A stretch of DNA of 64,000 nucleotides from Tragulus kanchil (taxonomy: Eukaryota > Chordata > Mammalia > Artiodactyla > Tragulidae), in contig JAIOJX010000005.1 in the NCBI GenBank assembly GCA_022376925.1, positions 12,924,501 to 12,988,500 on the forward strand, read 5' to 3'. Below are positions 23,693 through 35,510 of the stretch, piece after piece. Within the stretch, counting starts at the first letter, position 1, and every line of letters starts with the position of its first letter. Both the position numbers and the translations under genes were made by a program. A model generated the notes under the pieces. That model saw nothing but the letters and a program-made list of their open reading frames with translations, did not search any database and was not told the DNA's origin.

Positions 23693-24880
23693 AAAAACCG
23701 CTAGCATACTTTCTTCAATGTAAGTCTGAATTTTCCAATAAGGAGCTCATGATCTGAGCCACGGTCAGCTCCACATTAAAATTCATAACTTCACACTTAA
23801 TGAGTATTTTCTAGCAAAAAATAATTAGCCTCAGGGAACAAAGCCTCTTTGACTGTAAACTGGTCGCAGAAGGCCAGGTGCTCAAGGACCAGAGAGTCTC
23901 CCAATGCTGTGGTTACTCTTCGTGTAATAAGGGGATGATGGTGCTGTAATAAGGAACGTTGAGAAGTGCATTCAAAAGCCATCGTGGAACAAACGAGATC
24001 TGCGCAGTATCTACTAAATAGAATCGAAAGAGAGCTAGTGTGTCTCCTGAAGGGTCTAACCTCAGAATGCAACCTAGACCCCAAGAGAATCTAGCTCACA
24101 AAGCCCTAAAGATTGTGGCAGGCCCCTTGCCAGATGCGCTCTCAAATCCTGTGCAGAGAAAGCAGAGCAGTGATGCACCTGGTTAGGTCAGATGGAAAGA
24201 AAGATGCAAGCTCAGGACCAGGCTGTCAATCCCTTACAGAAACGTGTTACCTAAGAATTCACAGCATCTCTTGTTCTATATGGAGGTGTCTCTTTAAGTA
24301 GGCCATACAAAATAAACAAGGTGACAGAGACAACTCAGAAAAGCCTTTGACATGTTAGACTTTAATATACGAATAGGATTAGACTACCCTCTAGTGGAAC
24401 TTCAGGAGAATTCAATAAATATGTTCCAAACATCTTACCAGTTGCATGACAGAACGCACAGAATAAGAAAGCGTCACAGGAAAAACCACTAGCAGGGCTT
24501 CCCTGGTGGTCCAGTGGGTAAGGACACCGCCTTGCAGTGCAAGGGGCGCCGGTTCGATCCCTGGCCTGGGAAGATCCCACGTGCCGTGGAGGGGCTGGAC
24601 CAATGTGTCCAATTACCGAGCTGGAGCTCTGGAGCGCATGTGCCCAGAGCCGGTGCTCTGTGACAACAGAGGCCACTGTGATGGGAGGCCCACACGGGCC
24701 AAAGAACAAAGATGGATGAAAATAGATAAATGAAAGACCAATAGAAGTGGCCCACCCGCCCCTCCTCCCTCCCCACCCCTCTCCCCACCTCCCCCCCACA
24801 AAAAACCGCTAGCATACTTTCTTCAATGTAAGTCTGAATTTTCCAATAAGGAGCTCATGATCTGAGCCACGGTCAGCTCC

Positions 24881-25616
24881 ATTAATGACTCGGATAACCG
24901 AGATAGTGTGGTCTCTCACCTAGAGGCAGACGTCATGGAGTGTGAAGTCGAATGTGCCTAATGAAGCATTATTACCAACAAAGTTAGTGGAGGTGATGGA
25001 ATTGCAGCTAAGCTATTTCAAATCCTAAAAGATGATGCTGTTAAAGTGCTGCATTCAATATGCCAACAAACATGCAAACTCAGCAGTGGCCACAGGACTG
25101 GGAGAGATCAGTCTTCATTCCAATACCAAAGAAGGGCAATGCCAAAGAATGTTTAAACTATCATACAACTGCACTCATTTCATATGCTAGCAAGGTAATG
25201 TTCACACAATTCTTCGAGCTAGATTTCAACAGTACGTGAATGGTTAACCTCCGCATGTACAAGGTGGATTTAGAAAAGGCTGAGGCACCAGAGACAGAAC
25301 TGCCAATATCCTTTGGATCAGAGAAAAACCAAGAGAATTCCAGAAAAACATTTACTTCTGCTTCATTGACTATGCTAAAGCCTTTGACTGTGTGAATCAC
25401 AACAAACTGGAAAATTCTTAAAGAGCTGGCAATACCAGAACACCTTATCTGCCTCCTGAGAAATCTGTATTCAGGTCAAGAAGCAACAGCTAGAACCAGA
25501 CATGGAACAACGGACTGGTTCAAAACTGGGAAAGGAGTCATCAAGACTGTCTACGGTCGCCCTGCTTATCTGACTTACATGCAGACTGCATCATGTGACT
25601 GAGCAACAAGAAAGTG
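24881..25616 (+). mobile_element. BovB LINE fragment (reverse-transcriptase region), disrupted
   Basis: Plus-strand text follows BovB ORF2: tggagtgtgaagtcgaatgt, gtggaggtgatggaattgca, cacaggactgggagagatca, caaagaagggcaatgccaaa, ctgcttcattgactatgcta, encoding the FIDYAKAFD-type motif of RTE reverse transcriptases. Stops and frame changes are frequent, so it is a dead fragment. Repeated at 25994-26729 by D9. Confidence 0.92.
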
Positions 25617-25828
25617 CTGGTGCCACAGTTGGTAAAGAATTTGCCTGAAATGCAAGAGATCACTGGCAACGCAAGAAACACAGGCTTGATTTCTGGGTTG
25701 GGAAGATCCCCTGGAGAAGGCATCCATCCCAGCATCCTTGCCTGGAGAACCCCATGGACAGAGGACTGTGGGCTACAGTCCATCGGGCTGCAGAAGTTGG
25801 GACACGACTCAGTGCTAAACCACCACCA
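25617..25828 (+). mobile_element. Bov-tA SINE inserted at the end of the BovB fragment
   Basis: gttggtaaagaatttgcctg, gggttgggaagatcccctgg, cctggagaaccccatggaca, gttgggacacgactcagtg. Plus strand. A copy at 26730-26941 comes from D9. Confidence 0.88.
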
Positions 25829-26989
25829 AGCAAGTGTACCACATTCCATCTTATCCTTACACACTCTCAACGTGTCCCTCCTCCCTCCCCACCCCTCTCC
25901 CCACCTCCCCCCAAAAAACCGCTAGCATACTTTCTTCAATGTAAGTCTGAATTTTCCAATAAGGAGCTCATGATCTGAGCCACGGTCAGCTCCATTAATG
26001 ACTCGGATAACCGAGATAGTGTGGTCTCTCACCTAGAGGCAGACGTCATGGAGTGTGAAGTCGAATGTGCCTAATGAAGCATTATTACCAACAAAGTTAG
26101 TGGAGGTGATGGAATTGCAGCTAAGCTATTTCAAATCCTAAAAGATGATGCTGTTAAAGTGCTGCATTCAATATGCCAACAAACATGCAAACTCAGCAGT
26201 GGCCACAGGACTGGGAGAGATCAGTCTTCATTCCAATACCAAAGAAGGGCAATGCCAAAGAATGTTTAAACTATCATACAACTGCACTCATTTCATATGC
26301 TAGCAAGGTAATGTTCACACAATTCTTCGAGCTAGATTTCAACAGTACGTGAATGGTTAACCTCCGCATGTACAAGGTGGATTTAGAAAAGGCTGAGGCA
26401 CCAGAGACAGAACTGCCAATATCCTTTGGATCAGAGAAAAACCAAGAGAATTCCAGAAAAACATTTACTTCTGCTTCATTGACTATGCTAAAGCCTTTGA
26501 CTGTGTGAATCACAACAAACTGGAAAATTCTTAAAGAGCTGGCAATACCAGAACACCTTATCTGCCTCCTGAGAAATCTGTATTCAGGTCAAGAAGCAAC
26601 AGCTAGAACCAGACATGGAACAACGGACTGGTTCAAAACTGGGAAAGGAGTCATCAAGACTGTCTACGGTCGCCCTGCTTATCTGACTTACATGCAGACT
26701 GCATCATGTGACTGAGCAACAAGAAAGTGCTGGTGCCACAGTTGGTAAAGAATTTGCCTGAAATGCAAGAGATCACTGGCAACGCAAGAAACACAGGCTT
26801 GATTTCTGGGTTGGGAAGATCCCCTGGAGAAGGCATCCATCCCAGCATCCTTGCCTGGAGAACCCCATGGACAGAGGACTGTGGGCTACAGTCCATCGGG
26901 CTGCAGAAGTTGGGACACGACTCAGTGCTAAACCACCACCAAGCAAGTGTACCACATTCCATCTTATCCTTACACACTGTCAACGTGTA

Positions 26990-27640
26990 GGACACCACAC
27001 TGTCCTTTTGACCACATTTCACACCAGGGCTCTGTATTCTAACCAGTGTGCAGCACAAGCTCACCTGTGCAACACCCATCCAAACCCTCCCGTCAAAGAC
27101 AAAGGTTTTGTAAATTTGCAAAGGCCAGAGGGGCTGCCAGTAGGAGCTGAGCCGGCGGCAGTTGCTGGTCTTGTCCACTGGTGTGAGCCATGAGCCCGCA
27201 AATGGCACGTGGGACTCAGACACTTCACATGTACCAGGCACCCTCAGCCACTCAGCCCTCCAGCTACCCTCTGAGGGTAGGACCCTCTGAGGCTGGTCCT
27301 CTCAGCCTCCGTGCCAGGAGCAGAGAAGCTAAAGCCTGGAGAAGCTAGGGAACCCAGCACAGGCTCTCCCAGCCAGGAAGCTGTGGACCTGGGTCCAAGC
27401 CCAGACCTCAAAGTCAGTTCACAACCCCTCTTTTCCGATTTCCAGCATACCTTTGTCACCTCTTTCTTAAATGACAGGCCTTACCAGTAATTATCTATTA
27501 CACAGGCTTTGTAAGCTGGATGGATCACATTCCATTTAAAAAACAACATGAGTGGATTATCTCCTCTTAATTCCTGAGGGAGCGTGTAATCAGGAGTCAT
27601 ATTTATTAAGCCACAGGATAACACAGCTAAAAGCATCACC
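26990..27640. other. Intron 5 sequence with an antisense MIR
   Basis: About 27230-27430 (caggcaccctcagccac ... gaagctagggaacccagcac ... gtccaagcccagacc) resembles an antisense MIR. The rest is not recognised. Confidence 0.5.
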
Positions 27641-27644
27641 AAAG

Positions 27645-29774
27645 GTCCAAACTGCTCACATCATATTAATCCCTCATTCTTTAATAAGGGCAGACCCTCC
27701 AGAGAGTAAGGCAAGACGAAGAGTTAAGTGGCCTAGAAAACACAGGGACTGATTGAACGTGGTGTTAGAGTTGACAGTGAAAGGGTAGAAACTTCAGAGA
27801 AGTTAAGAGAATTCTGTGACTACACAGAGGTCATGTACTATTTTCTTCTAAGCTGTTTTCATTTTTCATTATTGCCTGACTAAGCCCTGTAATACCATAT
27901 CAAGGTATTCAGGGAATGATAAAGAGTATTCTGAGGCTACCCCAAAACAAAGAATTCCACAATTTATGAGCAAGCATTAAAACCAAATGATTCGAATATC
28001 TAAGAATGATGCATAAACTTATTGAAATGAATTCATAAAATACATTAATAATACAGATATGTATTTATACAAGCCAGCAAATTTGGTTTCCAACTATCCT
28101 CCCTCAGGCAAAGGCAACACCAGAAATAAACAGATGAATCCGTATTAAACTATAAAGACATTTGTAGAGCAAAGGAAACCATCAACAAAATGAAAAGGCA
28201 ACCTTCTGAATGGGAGAAGATACTGCAAATGATGCATCCAATAAGGAGTTAATATCCAAAATATATAAAGAGCTCACACAATTCGACAATGAAACAAACA
28301 AACAATCTTATTAAAAAATAGACAAGGGACCCAAAAAAACACTTTTCTAAGGAAGACATACAGACGGCCAACAGATTCGTGAAGAGATGCTCAACACTGC
28401 TAATCATCGGAGAAATGCAGATCAACACCACAATATCACCTCACACCTGTAGGAATGGCTATCACCAAAAGGACAAGCGTTGGTGAAGGGGCTCTCGTGC
28501 ACTGTTGATAAGAATGTAAACTGGTGCGGTCACTGCAGAGAACATTATGGAAGTGCCTCAAAAACTTAGAATTACCATATGATCTGCCTACTCTATGCCT
28601 TGGCATTAATCTGAAGAAAATGAAAACACTAATGAGGAAAGATATATGCACTCCATGTTCACTGCAGCACTTTAGCTATATAGCCAAAATACAGAAGCAT
28701 CCTAAATGTCCAAACTGCTCACATCATATTAATCCCTCATTCTTTAATAAGGGCAGACCCTCCAGAGAGTAAGGCAAGACGAAGAGTTAAGTGGCCTAGA
28801 AAACACAGGGACTGATTGAACGTGGTGTTAGAGTTGACAGTGAAAGGGTAGAAAATTCAGAGAAGTTAAGAGAATTCTGTGACTACACAGAGGTCATGTA
28901 CTATTTTCTTCTAAGCTGTTTTCATTTTTCATTATTGCCTGACTAAGCCCTGTAATACCATATCAAGGTATTCAGGGAATGATAAAGAGTATTCTGAGGC
29001 TACCCCAAAACAAAGAATTCCACAATTTATGAGCAAGCATTAAAACCAAATGATTCGAATATCTAAGAATGATGCATAAACTTATTGAAATGAATTCATA
29101 AAATACATTAATAATACAGATATGTATTTATACAAGCCAGCAAATTTGGTTTCCAACTATCCTCCCTCAGGCAAAGGCAACACCAGAAATAAACAGATGA
29201 ATCCGTATTAAACTATAAAGACATTTGTAGAGCAAAGGAAACCATCAACAAAATGAAAAGGCAACCTTCTGAATGGGAGAAGATACTGCAAATGATGCAT
29301 CCAATAAGGAGTTAATATCCAAAATATATAAAGAGCTCACACAATTCGACAATGAAACAAACAAACAATCTTATTAAAAAATAGACAAGGGACCCAAAAA
29401 AACACTTTTCTAAGGAAGACATACAGACGGCCAACAGATTCGTGAAGAGATGCTCAACACTGCTAATCATCGGAGAAATGCAGATCAACACCACAATATC
29501 ACCTCACACCTGTAGGAATGGCTATCACCAAAAGGACAAGCGTTGGTGAAGGGGCTCTCGTGCACTGTTGATAAGAATGTAAACTGGTGCGGTCACTGCA
29601 GAGAACATTATGGAAGTGCCTCAAAAACTTAGAATTACCATATGATCTGCCTACTCTATGCCTTGGCATTAATCTGAAGAAAATGAAAACACTAATGAGG
29701 AAAGATATATGCACTCCATGTTCACTGCAGCACTTTAGCTATATAGCCAAAATACAGAAGCATCCTAAATGTCC
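27645..29774 (+). repeat. Direct duplication D10 (period 1063 bp)
   Basis: Left arm 27645-28711, right arm 28708-29774, offset 1063 all along. The join shares gtcca between the two breakpoints (aaaggtccaaac and aaatgtccatta). One substitution (gaaacttcag versus gaaaattcag). It cuts through an L1 fragment, whose natural continuation follows the right arm. Confidence 0.94.
28160..28711 (+). mobile_element. L1 LINE fragment (end of ORF2), interrupted by D10
   Basis: aggaaaccatcaacaaaatg, gaatgggagaagatactgca, gttaatatccaaaatatata and tatggaagtgcctcaaaaac are the usual mammalian L1 ORF2 3' wording. The intact continuation is 29223-29882, then beyond the nested Bov-A2. Decayed, plus strand. Confidence 0.9.
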
Positions 29775-29882
29775 ATTAACAGAGGAATGGATAAAGAAGA
29801 TGTGGTACATGCAAACAACGGAATATTACTCAGTCATAAAAGAGAATGAAGTAATGCCATCCTCAACAACATGCAAAGACCT
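29223..29882 (+). mobile_element. L1 LINE fragment, 5' side of the Bov-A2 insertion
   Basis: Right-arm copy of the same L1, continuing into ttaacagaggaatggataaa and atgcaaagacctaggggg, where the Bov-A2 has inserted. Confidence 0.9.
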
Positions 29883-29892
29883 AGGGGGTAAT

Positions 29893-30187
29893 GCAAAGTG
29901 AAGGTTGCTCAGTTGTGTCTGACTCTTTGCAAACCATGGATGAGCCATGCAATTCCCCAGGCAAGAATACTGGAGTAGGTAGCCTTTTCCTTCTCCAGGG
30001 GATCTTTCCAACTCAGGGATCAAACCCAGGTCTCCCCTGTTGCAGGCGGATTCTTTACTGCCTGAGCCAGCCACCAGGGAAGCCCAAGAAGACTGGAGTG
30101 GGTAGCCTATCCCTTCTCCAGGGTATCTTCCCAACCCAGGAATCGAATCAGGGTGGCCTGCATTGCAGGCAGATTCTTTACCAGCCC
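29893..30187 (-). mobile_element. Bov-A2 dimeric SINE, antisense, nested in L1
   Basis: Two Bov-A units in tandem (each with ggagtrggtagcc... and a tRNA-like or half head, gagccagccaccagggaagc in the middle). Flanked by agggggtaat at 29883-29892 and 30188-30197, a 10-bp target-site duplication. Its removal restores continuous L1 text. Confidence 0.92.
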
Positions 30188-30575
30188 AGGGGGTAATATG
30201 TTATGTGAACTAACTCAGAAAGACAAATACCATGTGATTTCGTTTATCTATGAAATCCAGAACAAGACAAACGAATGAAGGAAACAGAAAGAGACTCACA
30301 GACACAGAGAACAAAGTGGTGGTCGCCAGAAGGGAGGGAGCGGGGCAGCTGGATGAAGCAAGTGAGGGAGATGAACAGGTGCAAACACCCAGTTACAAAA
30401 TAAGGAAGTCATGAGGATGTAATTTACAGTAAAAGGAATAAGTCAATAATACTGTAATAACTATGTATGGTGGCAGATGGCTACTAGACTTAAAATATAC
30501 ATGGTCAATCACTAAAAATCACTATGCACACATACCTGAAACTAATATTGTATCTCAACTATACCTAAACGAAAA
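30188..30575 (+). mobile_element. L1 LINE 3' part after the Bov-A2
   Basis: gtgaactaactcagaaagac, gtggtggtcgccagaaggga, catacctgaaactaatattg, tatctcaactatacctaaac are L1 3' untranslated features. Confidence 0.85.
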
Positions 30576-31369
30576 AATGAGAATTATATTATTTGGAAGT
30601 GACTGTCAAGACTGATACTTCAGAGAATCCTTTAGCTTTAATTTGCCTTCGGTGGTCAAAGTTCTCAGATAAGTAAAGACAAAATTCAAGTGAACATTTG
30701 GGAAGCCCATCCCATTCATTTAAGAAGTCAAAATGCAGTTTCCAAACACAGTATTAAATCACTAAATATCACTTCTTTAGGATAGTAGAATACTAACTGA
30801 GAAGGAAAATACACTATATTCTATCTTAAGAAATGCCTTTCCTAAGCAGAATCAACTATGGGAATAATGAGAACTGTGGCCAAGTGCATTTCATCAGCAG
30901 AAGTGGGATCAAACAACCATTTATAAACAGAATTTACTCTCAGCTGGAACAAAGTGGGGAATGGTATCATAGGCGGGTAGCTCTGCAAAGAAATACACAA
31001 TCTGTGGAAAACAAAGACTCAGAAGAGATACGGGAAGAGACGCTAAACAGAAAGCAGCTAAAAGGAGTATTTCAAATATCGTGCAGGCTTTCTCAGTCAG
31101 TTATCAAAGGCTTGAGAAGGGTCACTGCTATTACCTGCAAGAGGGAAACAATGCAGAGGGCTGGCCTCCCACACCCGGAACCTCTTTCCCCCGCCCTGCT
31201 CTCCGAAGTAACAAGACGCTACTTGGGGGCCTCAGGAGTGCAGGTCGTGAGGCCTGCTGACAGCTGCCCCCTCACCGCCTCGGTCCCCCTGAGGACCGCA
31301 CCACCACGGCGGGGTCCTGGGTGCGCCCCGTGTTCCATGTGGGCTCCTGAGCACATCACCACCTCTCCC
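30576..31369. other. Intron 5 sequence, nothing recognised
   Basis: Contains a 180-codon plus-strand frame (30833-31375) in GC-mixed sequence. No domain or splice logic and no relation to a known family, so I treat it as chance. Confidence 0.5.
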
Positions 31370-31515
31370 ACCTAACCTGCCTAAGCTGTAAAGTGGAGTG
31401 ATGAGAGACACTTCTGAGGAATCCTGTGAGGATTAAAACAATGTTTGTAAAGCACCTAACAATCACCTACATACAGCAGGTGCGACAAATGTTAGCTATT
31501 ATTATCCCCAGTGAT
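31370..31515 (+). mobile_element. MIR SINE
   Basis: taaagtggagtgatgagaga, gaatcctgtgaggattaaaa, gtttgtaaagcacctaacaa, caaatgttagctattattat follow MIR in sense orientation. Confidence 0.75.
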
Positions 31516-32378
31516 ATTCCAAATACCATCCAGGTTCATTTTATTCACACACACACACAGCTGTACGCTTTGCTAATTCCTTGCTTTGTAAATCAGCTCT
31601 GTTTCCCTTTAAAAAGGTAGTCCTGAAAACCAGAAGAGATGATAGGGTATCTTGACCTCCTTAGCTATTAAGATTCACTCAGATTATTAGCTTAAGAAAT
31701 GTATCTCCTATGTAGATAGCCCCTACCTCTTACTTCACAAAGATTTTAAGCTTGGTTAGAAAATAAGAAGCCACAATACTATACTATGATGTGGAACTGT
31801 CAAGCATACAGCTTAATTTTCTGACTATAAGCCGAGGAAATAAATACCAGCACAGTTCATCCCAATAAAGCAAAAACAGGAAATATAATCTCCCACAAGG
31901 TGTAAATTTAGCTAAACAGGTACCGTCATTTAACTGGATCTGTTTGATCTCTCATCAGTTTAAGAAAGGGGGAAAAATGCCTATTTCAAAACACAAAGCT
32001 TTGAGCAGACCTAAAATTAAAAGCAAGAACTTCCAGAGTCCATCTTTGACTCAGAACAAAGCCACCCTTCTATGTCCTACACTTTTAAACTGAGACCCAA
32101 AGCCACAAAGACAATCCTGAGTCACTTTAAGAAATCAACAAAAGTACCCTCTCTGAGCAGAATGGAGGCAGGAAAAATTAGTGGCATCTTTTAAAAATCA
32201 TTTCTACATTTTAAATCATTGTTTTCTGTGAAATCATTAGTTAACCAGAATATGAAATTAATTAGGACTCTTCCCCGCCAAATCCTGTTAAGCAATAATT
32301 TAACATATTCTTAGAAAGCTTTGGAGTTACGCCAAATCATTCTTCCTTCCTGGAAGCAGCGTCCAGAGGGGAACTCAC
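31516..32378. other. Intron 5 sequence downstream of exon 5
   Basis: A short CA repeat near 31549-31559; otherwise nothing recognised. Confidence 0.5.
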
Positions 32379-32511
32379 TCAGACTGGCCGTCAGGGACTC
32401 CAGGTCCGCCACCAGGGCTGGGAGCTGCTGGAGCTGCTGGAGCAGCTCTCGGAGGCTCGCCTGCTTCTTCTCCCAGTGCGCGGAGAGCATGACCACCTCG
32501 CTGTCCACCAG
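32379..32511 (-). CDS. DTNBP1: DTNBP1 exon 5 (coiled-coil exon, 133 bp)
   Basis: Acceptor ...gcgtgttgcag, 133 bp exon (44 codons plus one base), donor GTGAGTTC on the minus strand. It begins LVDSEVVMLSAHWEKK and continues through a leucine/glutamine-rich stretch (LLQQLQQLPALVADLESL) to TASL; the spare A joins CT of exon 6 to give Thr. It corresponds to human residues 75-119 and holds the start of the coiled coil (leucines at heptad-like spacing). The methionine codon at 32488-32490 matches human Met82, the start of the shorter isoform 1C (270 aa in human), so that alternative start is kept. The middle is more diverged from human than exons 2-4 (Arg-Glu-Leu-Leu-Gln region). Single copy. Confidence 0.96.
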
Positions 32512-34350
32512 CTGCAACACGCAAGGGAGGGGCGGGTCAGGTCCCAGGACGGCAGACAACAGAGGGCGGGCCGGCGTGATGAGAGCCAGCCTGTGCTCTC
32601 CTTCCAAACCCTTCCCCCGGGACAGACAACACAAAGCTCTGAGGAGCCTGGCGTTGCTTTCTTTCTTAGAAAAGAGCCACCTTAATATCCAGTGGAGGAA
32701 ACCTCAAATTATGGGTTGTATCAAGGCCTCTTAGTCCAGGGAAGAGAAAGTTCAGCGATGACCTCAGAAGTCACTTCTAACTACAGCCTGTGTCTAAGCA
32801 AACCATGTATTTGAGCATGCAAATCCAGAAGAAATAACACAAAACACAACTGAAAAGAAAACAAACAAAAATAAACCCAAAACATAATGGGTAATTATTT
32901 GTTTTACAAAAGGAATTCTTTTAAGAGAAAAGTTCCCTTATGTGTTCAGAATACACTATGATTCAATTTCCATTTAAACAGGAACGCTCACTGAATAAAA
33001 GTAAGATAAATGGTACTTGTATATGAAGGAATTACTGAGGCAACTGATCAATTTCACAAAAAAAGGATTTATGCTAATAAAGAAGAAATTCAGAAGCGAA
33101 AGGTTCCCAACAGTAGGGCTGGGAGATGCTAGACTAGCCTAAAACAGGTCCGACTTCTCTGGAAGACTGTAGAGAAAAGGAGAGACAGCGGCTTCCCCCA
33201 GTCAGTCTCGCTTTGGTTCGAACGCGGCAACAGGGGACAGGACCCAGAGTAAGATTCAAAAGGAGCACAGAGAAGTCGCCTCTGGAAACCACCACCAGCG
33301 ATAAGCCAGAACTGTGGAAGATTCCTGCATCTGATACAATAAAGACTGCAGAATTCATTATCTAACAGAAGGAAGTGTATTTGAATTTTATATGTAAAAT
33401 ATAAAGATGTATGTAAGAGAGTTCACAGTTAAGCTATCTAAAAGAAGGGACAATGGACACATCCCAAGATTGAGACTCTTCAGGAGATGAACCATGAATA
33501 CCACTGATTTTTACTGAATCTCACTGAGGAATAGATACCAAAATAGGATACCAAACGACTCACATGTGGTGCTAGATGCTTTTAGTTTCTACATTTTAAT
33601 AGTCAACAATTCACAACATTGAAATAAAAACAATAAAGAGGTCAGAACGTTGCCCTGTTTGCTCAGACCTCTCTCGGCGGTTCCTCAGCGCGTGCTGGAG
33701 GGTACCAGCTCACGGAGCCGGGGAGGCGACACCAAGCGCTACTCCAGGGGCACGCCTCCTCAATTCTGGAGGCTTAAAAGTGTCCATGCCAACCAGCTTT
33801 ATAAAGATCCCCAAGAGTAGCTTAAAAAATTCTGAGCATCGCTAACAGATTAATTTGGCTAATACAGCTTCCCTGTGATGCAATGATAAGAAAATGAGGG
33901 CTTGAAAGTGGGTGAGAGCTATGGAAAGAGCCACATGGAACCCTATACTACCTTATGTAAAAGAGACAACTACCGTCAGCTGGCTGTGGGACTCAGGGGC
34001 CGTGCATGGGGGCTGTGTGACGGCCTGGAGGGGTGGGATGGCGGGGAGTGGGATACACATATGACCAACATGGAAATACACATATCTGTAACCATAAAAC
34101 GCTGTAAAATCAAAAACGCAATATAAAAAAACTTGTGATTGTGGGAAAAAAAAAAACGAGGGCTTGAAACAAGAATCCCTGCCCGTGGGATTCACCTGTC
34201 ATATCCAACAAGCCTCTACTGACCACCCGCTCTTTTCCTGGCACCGTTTGAGGCATTGAAGACACTGTGGTGAACAAAACAGGAAAAAAAACTTGTGCTT
34301 TAGTCTGGAGGAGGTCTCACAAATTCTCTAGGCTTCAGTTTTTAAACACT
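32512..34350. other. Intron 4 sequence, nothing recognised
   Basis: Single copy. A segment at about 34205-34290 may be an old degraded repeat. The region just upstream of exon 5 (32512 onward) would be where an alternative promoter for the short dysbindin isoform could lie, but I see no promoter motif to support one. Confidence 0.4.
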
Positions 34351-34370
34351 AAAATAGAAAAAACTAGGGC

Positions 34371-34627
34371 TTCCCTGGTGGTCCAGTGGATGGAAAGACC
34401 ACCTTGCAGTGCAAGGGGCACGGGTTCGATCCCTGGCCCAAGAGGCTCCCATGTGCCATGGAGCAGCTGGACTGGTGTGTCCAATTACGAGCCAGCGCTC
34501 TGGAGGGCGTGTGCCCAGAGCCAGTGCTCTGCAACGAGGCCACTACAATGGGAGGCCCACACAGGCCAAAGAATAAAAGATGGATGAAAATAAATATAAA
34601 AATAAAAGAGGCATGATGGGGAAAAAA
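34371..34627 (+). mobile_element. CHR-like SINE, A-tailed, no C/T tract
   Basis: Head ggcttccctggtggtccagt, ccttgcagtgcaaggggcac, ggttcgatccctggcc, body ctggactggtgtgtccaatt. Target-site duplication aaaatagaaaaa at 34351-34362 and 34628-34639. Confidence 0.9.
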
Positions 34628-34664
34628 AAAATAGAAAAATAATTTCCTGTATCACAGGGATGAT

Positions 34665-34705
34665 GATGACAAAAAAAAAAAAAAAAAGAGAGAGAGAGAG
34701 AAAAA
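34665..34705. repeat. A-rich/GA simple repeat
   Basis: A run of A followed by a ga repeat and more A. Confidence 0.9.
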
Positions 34706-34959
34706 TTTTTCCTGGTTCATGGCGTATCTTTTAGAGAGCTTGTTAGGTCTTAATTACTCTGGTTAATTGTGTTAATAATTTGAAAGATCTAGAATAAACA
34801 GTTTTTAGATATAAACATTTCTTACTGAAAAGTAAAATGAAACAAATACTAAAACTTACATATAAAAGAGTTCATGCCGTCTACAAAATTGAAAATTATT
34901 TTCTGTATATATAATACAAGAAGTATTCATAGAAAGGATCTATCAAAATGCATTCAAAT

Positions 34960-35226
34960 TTGGGGGGGGAGGCGGGTTGGGGAGGGAGGGTGTTGGGCGG
35001 GCCACTTCTATTGGTCTTTCATTTATCTATTTTCATCCATCTTTGTTCTTTGGCCCATGTGGGCCTCCCACTGCAGTGGCCTCTGCTATCGCAGAGCACC
35101 AGCTCTGGGCGCACACGCTCCAGAGCTCCACCTTAACACGTGGGATCTCCCCAGGCCAGGGACTGAACCAGCGCCCCTTGCACTGCAAGGCGGTATCCTT
35201 ACCCACTGGACCACCAGGGAAGCCCC
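34960..35226 (-). mobile_element. CHR-like SINE, antisense, with G-rich tract
   Basis: G-rich tract (34962-34999), gggccacttctattggtctt, body shortened by about 30 bases around 35130, antisense head ggaccaccagggaagcccc. Confidence 0.92.
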
Positions 35227-35309
35227 ACATTCAAATATTTTAATTTAAAAGAATGGGATGCTAAATGGATTCTCAGAAATCATTATCAACCACTATGTAA
35301 CAATACTAG

Positions 35310-35510
35310 AGTATTCTGAGCATTTTCTATGTGCCAGGCTCTGTGTTTAGCACTTTATGTCTAAACACACAGCAACCTTGTAAACAGAGCACTATTACTA
35401 CATTCATGTTACAGAAGAAGAAACAGAGGCACAGTGAAGCCGAGTCCCCTGCTCACGGGACCTCGAATCAATCCCGGGGCGTCTGACACTTAAGCCCGTG
35501 CCTTTAACAG
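35310..35510 (-). mobile_element. MIR SINE, antisense
   Basis: gagcattttctatgtgccag, gtttagcactttatgtct, gttacagaagaagaaacaga, gcacagtgaagc follow the complement of MIR. Confidence 0.7.

Larger units (their letters stand above)
22672..24885 (+). repeat. Direct duplication D8 (period 1102 bp)
   Basis: Left arm about 22672-23777, right arm about 23773-24885, offset 1102, rising to 1108 after a length change in the C-rich tract of the SINE. It contains the plus-strand SINE in both arms. The join falls in ccacattaaa versus ccattaatg, a shared short sequence. Confidence 0.94.
24762..26987 (+). repeat. Direct duplication D9 (period 1113 bp)
   Basis: Left arm about 24762-25874, right arm about 25875-26987, offset 1113. 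The arms carry the same BovB fragment and the same Bov-tA. One substitution near the end (acactctcaac versus acactgtcaac). Chained with D8, so the SINE tail and following 120 bases exist three times (about 23660, 24762, 25875). Confidence 0.94.

Noticed and set aside
26654..27241. 195-codon minus-strand ORF
   Set aside because: It crosses antisense Bov-tA and BovB sequence and the D9 end; no recognisable domain.
30833..31375. 180-codon plus-strand ORF
   Set aside because: No homology I recognise, no splice signals that make sense, low-complexity C-rich end; likely chance.
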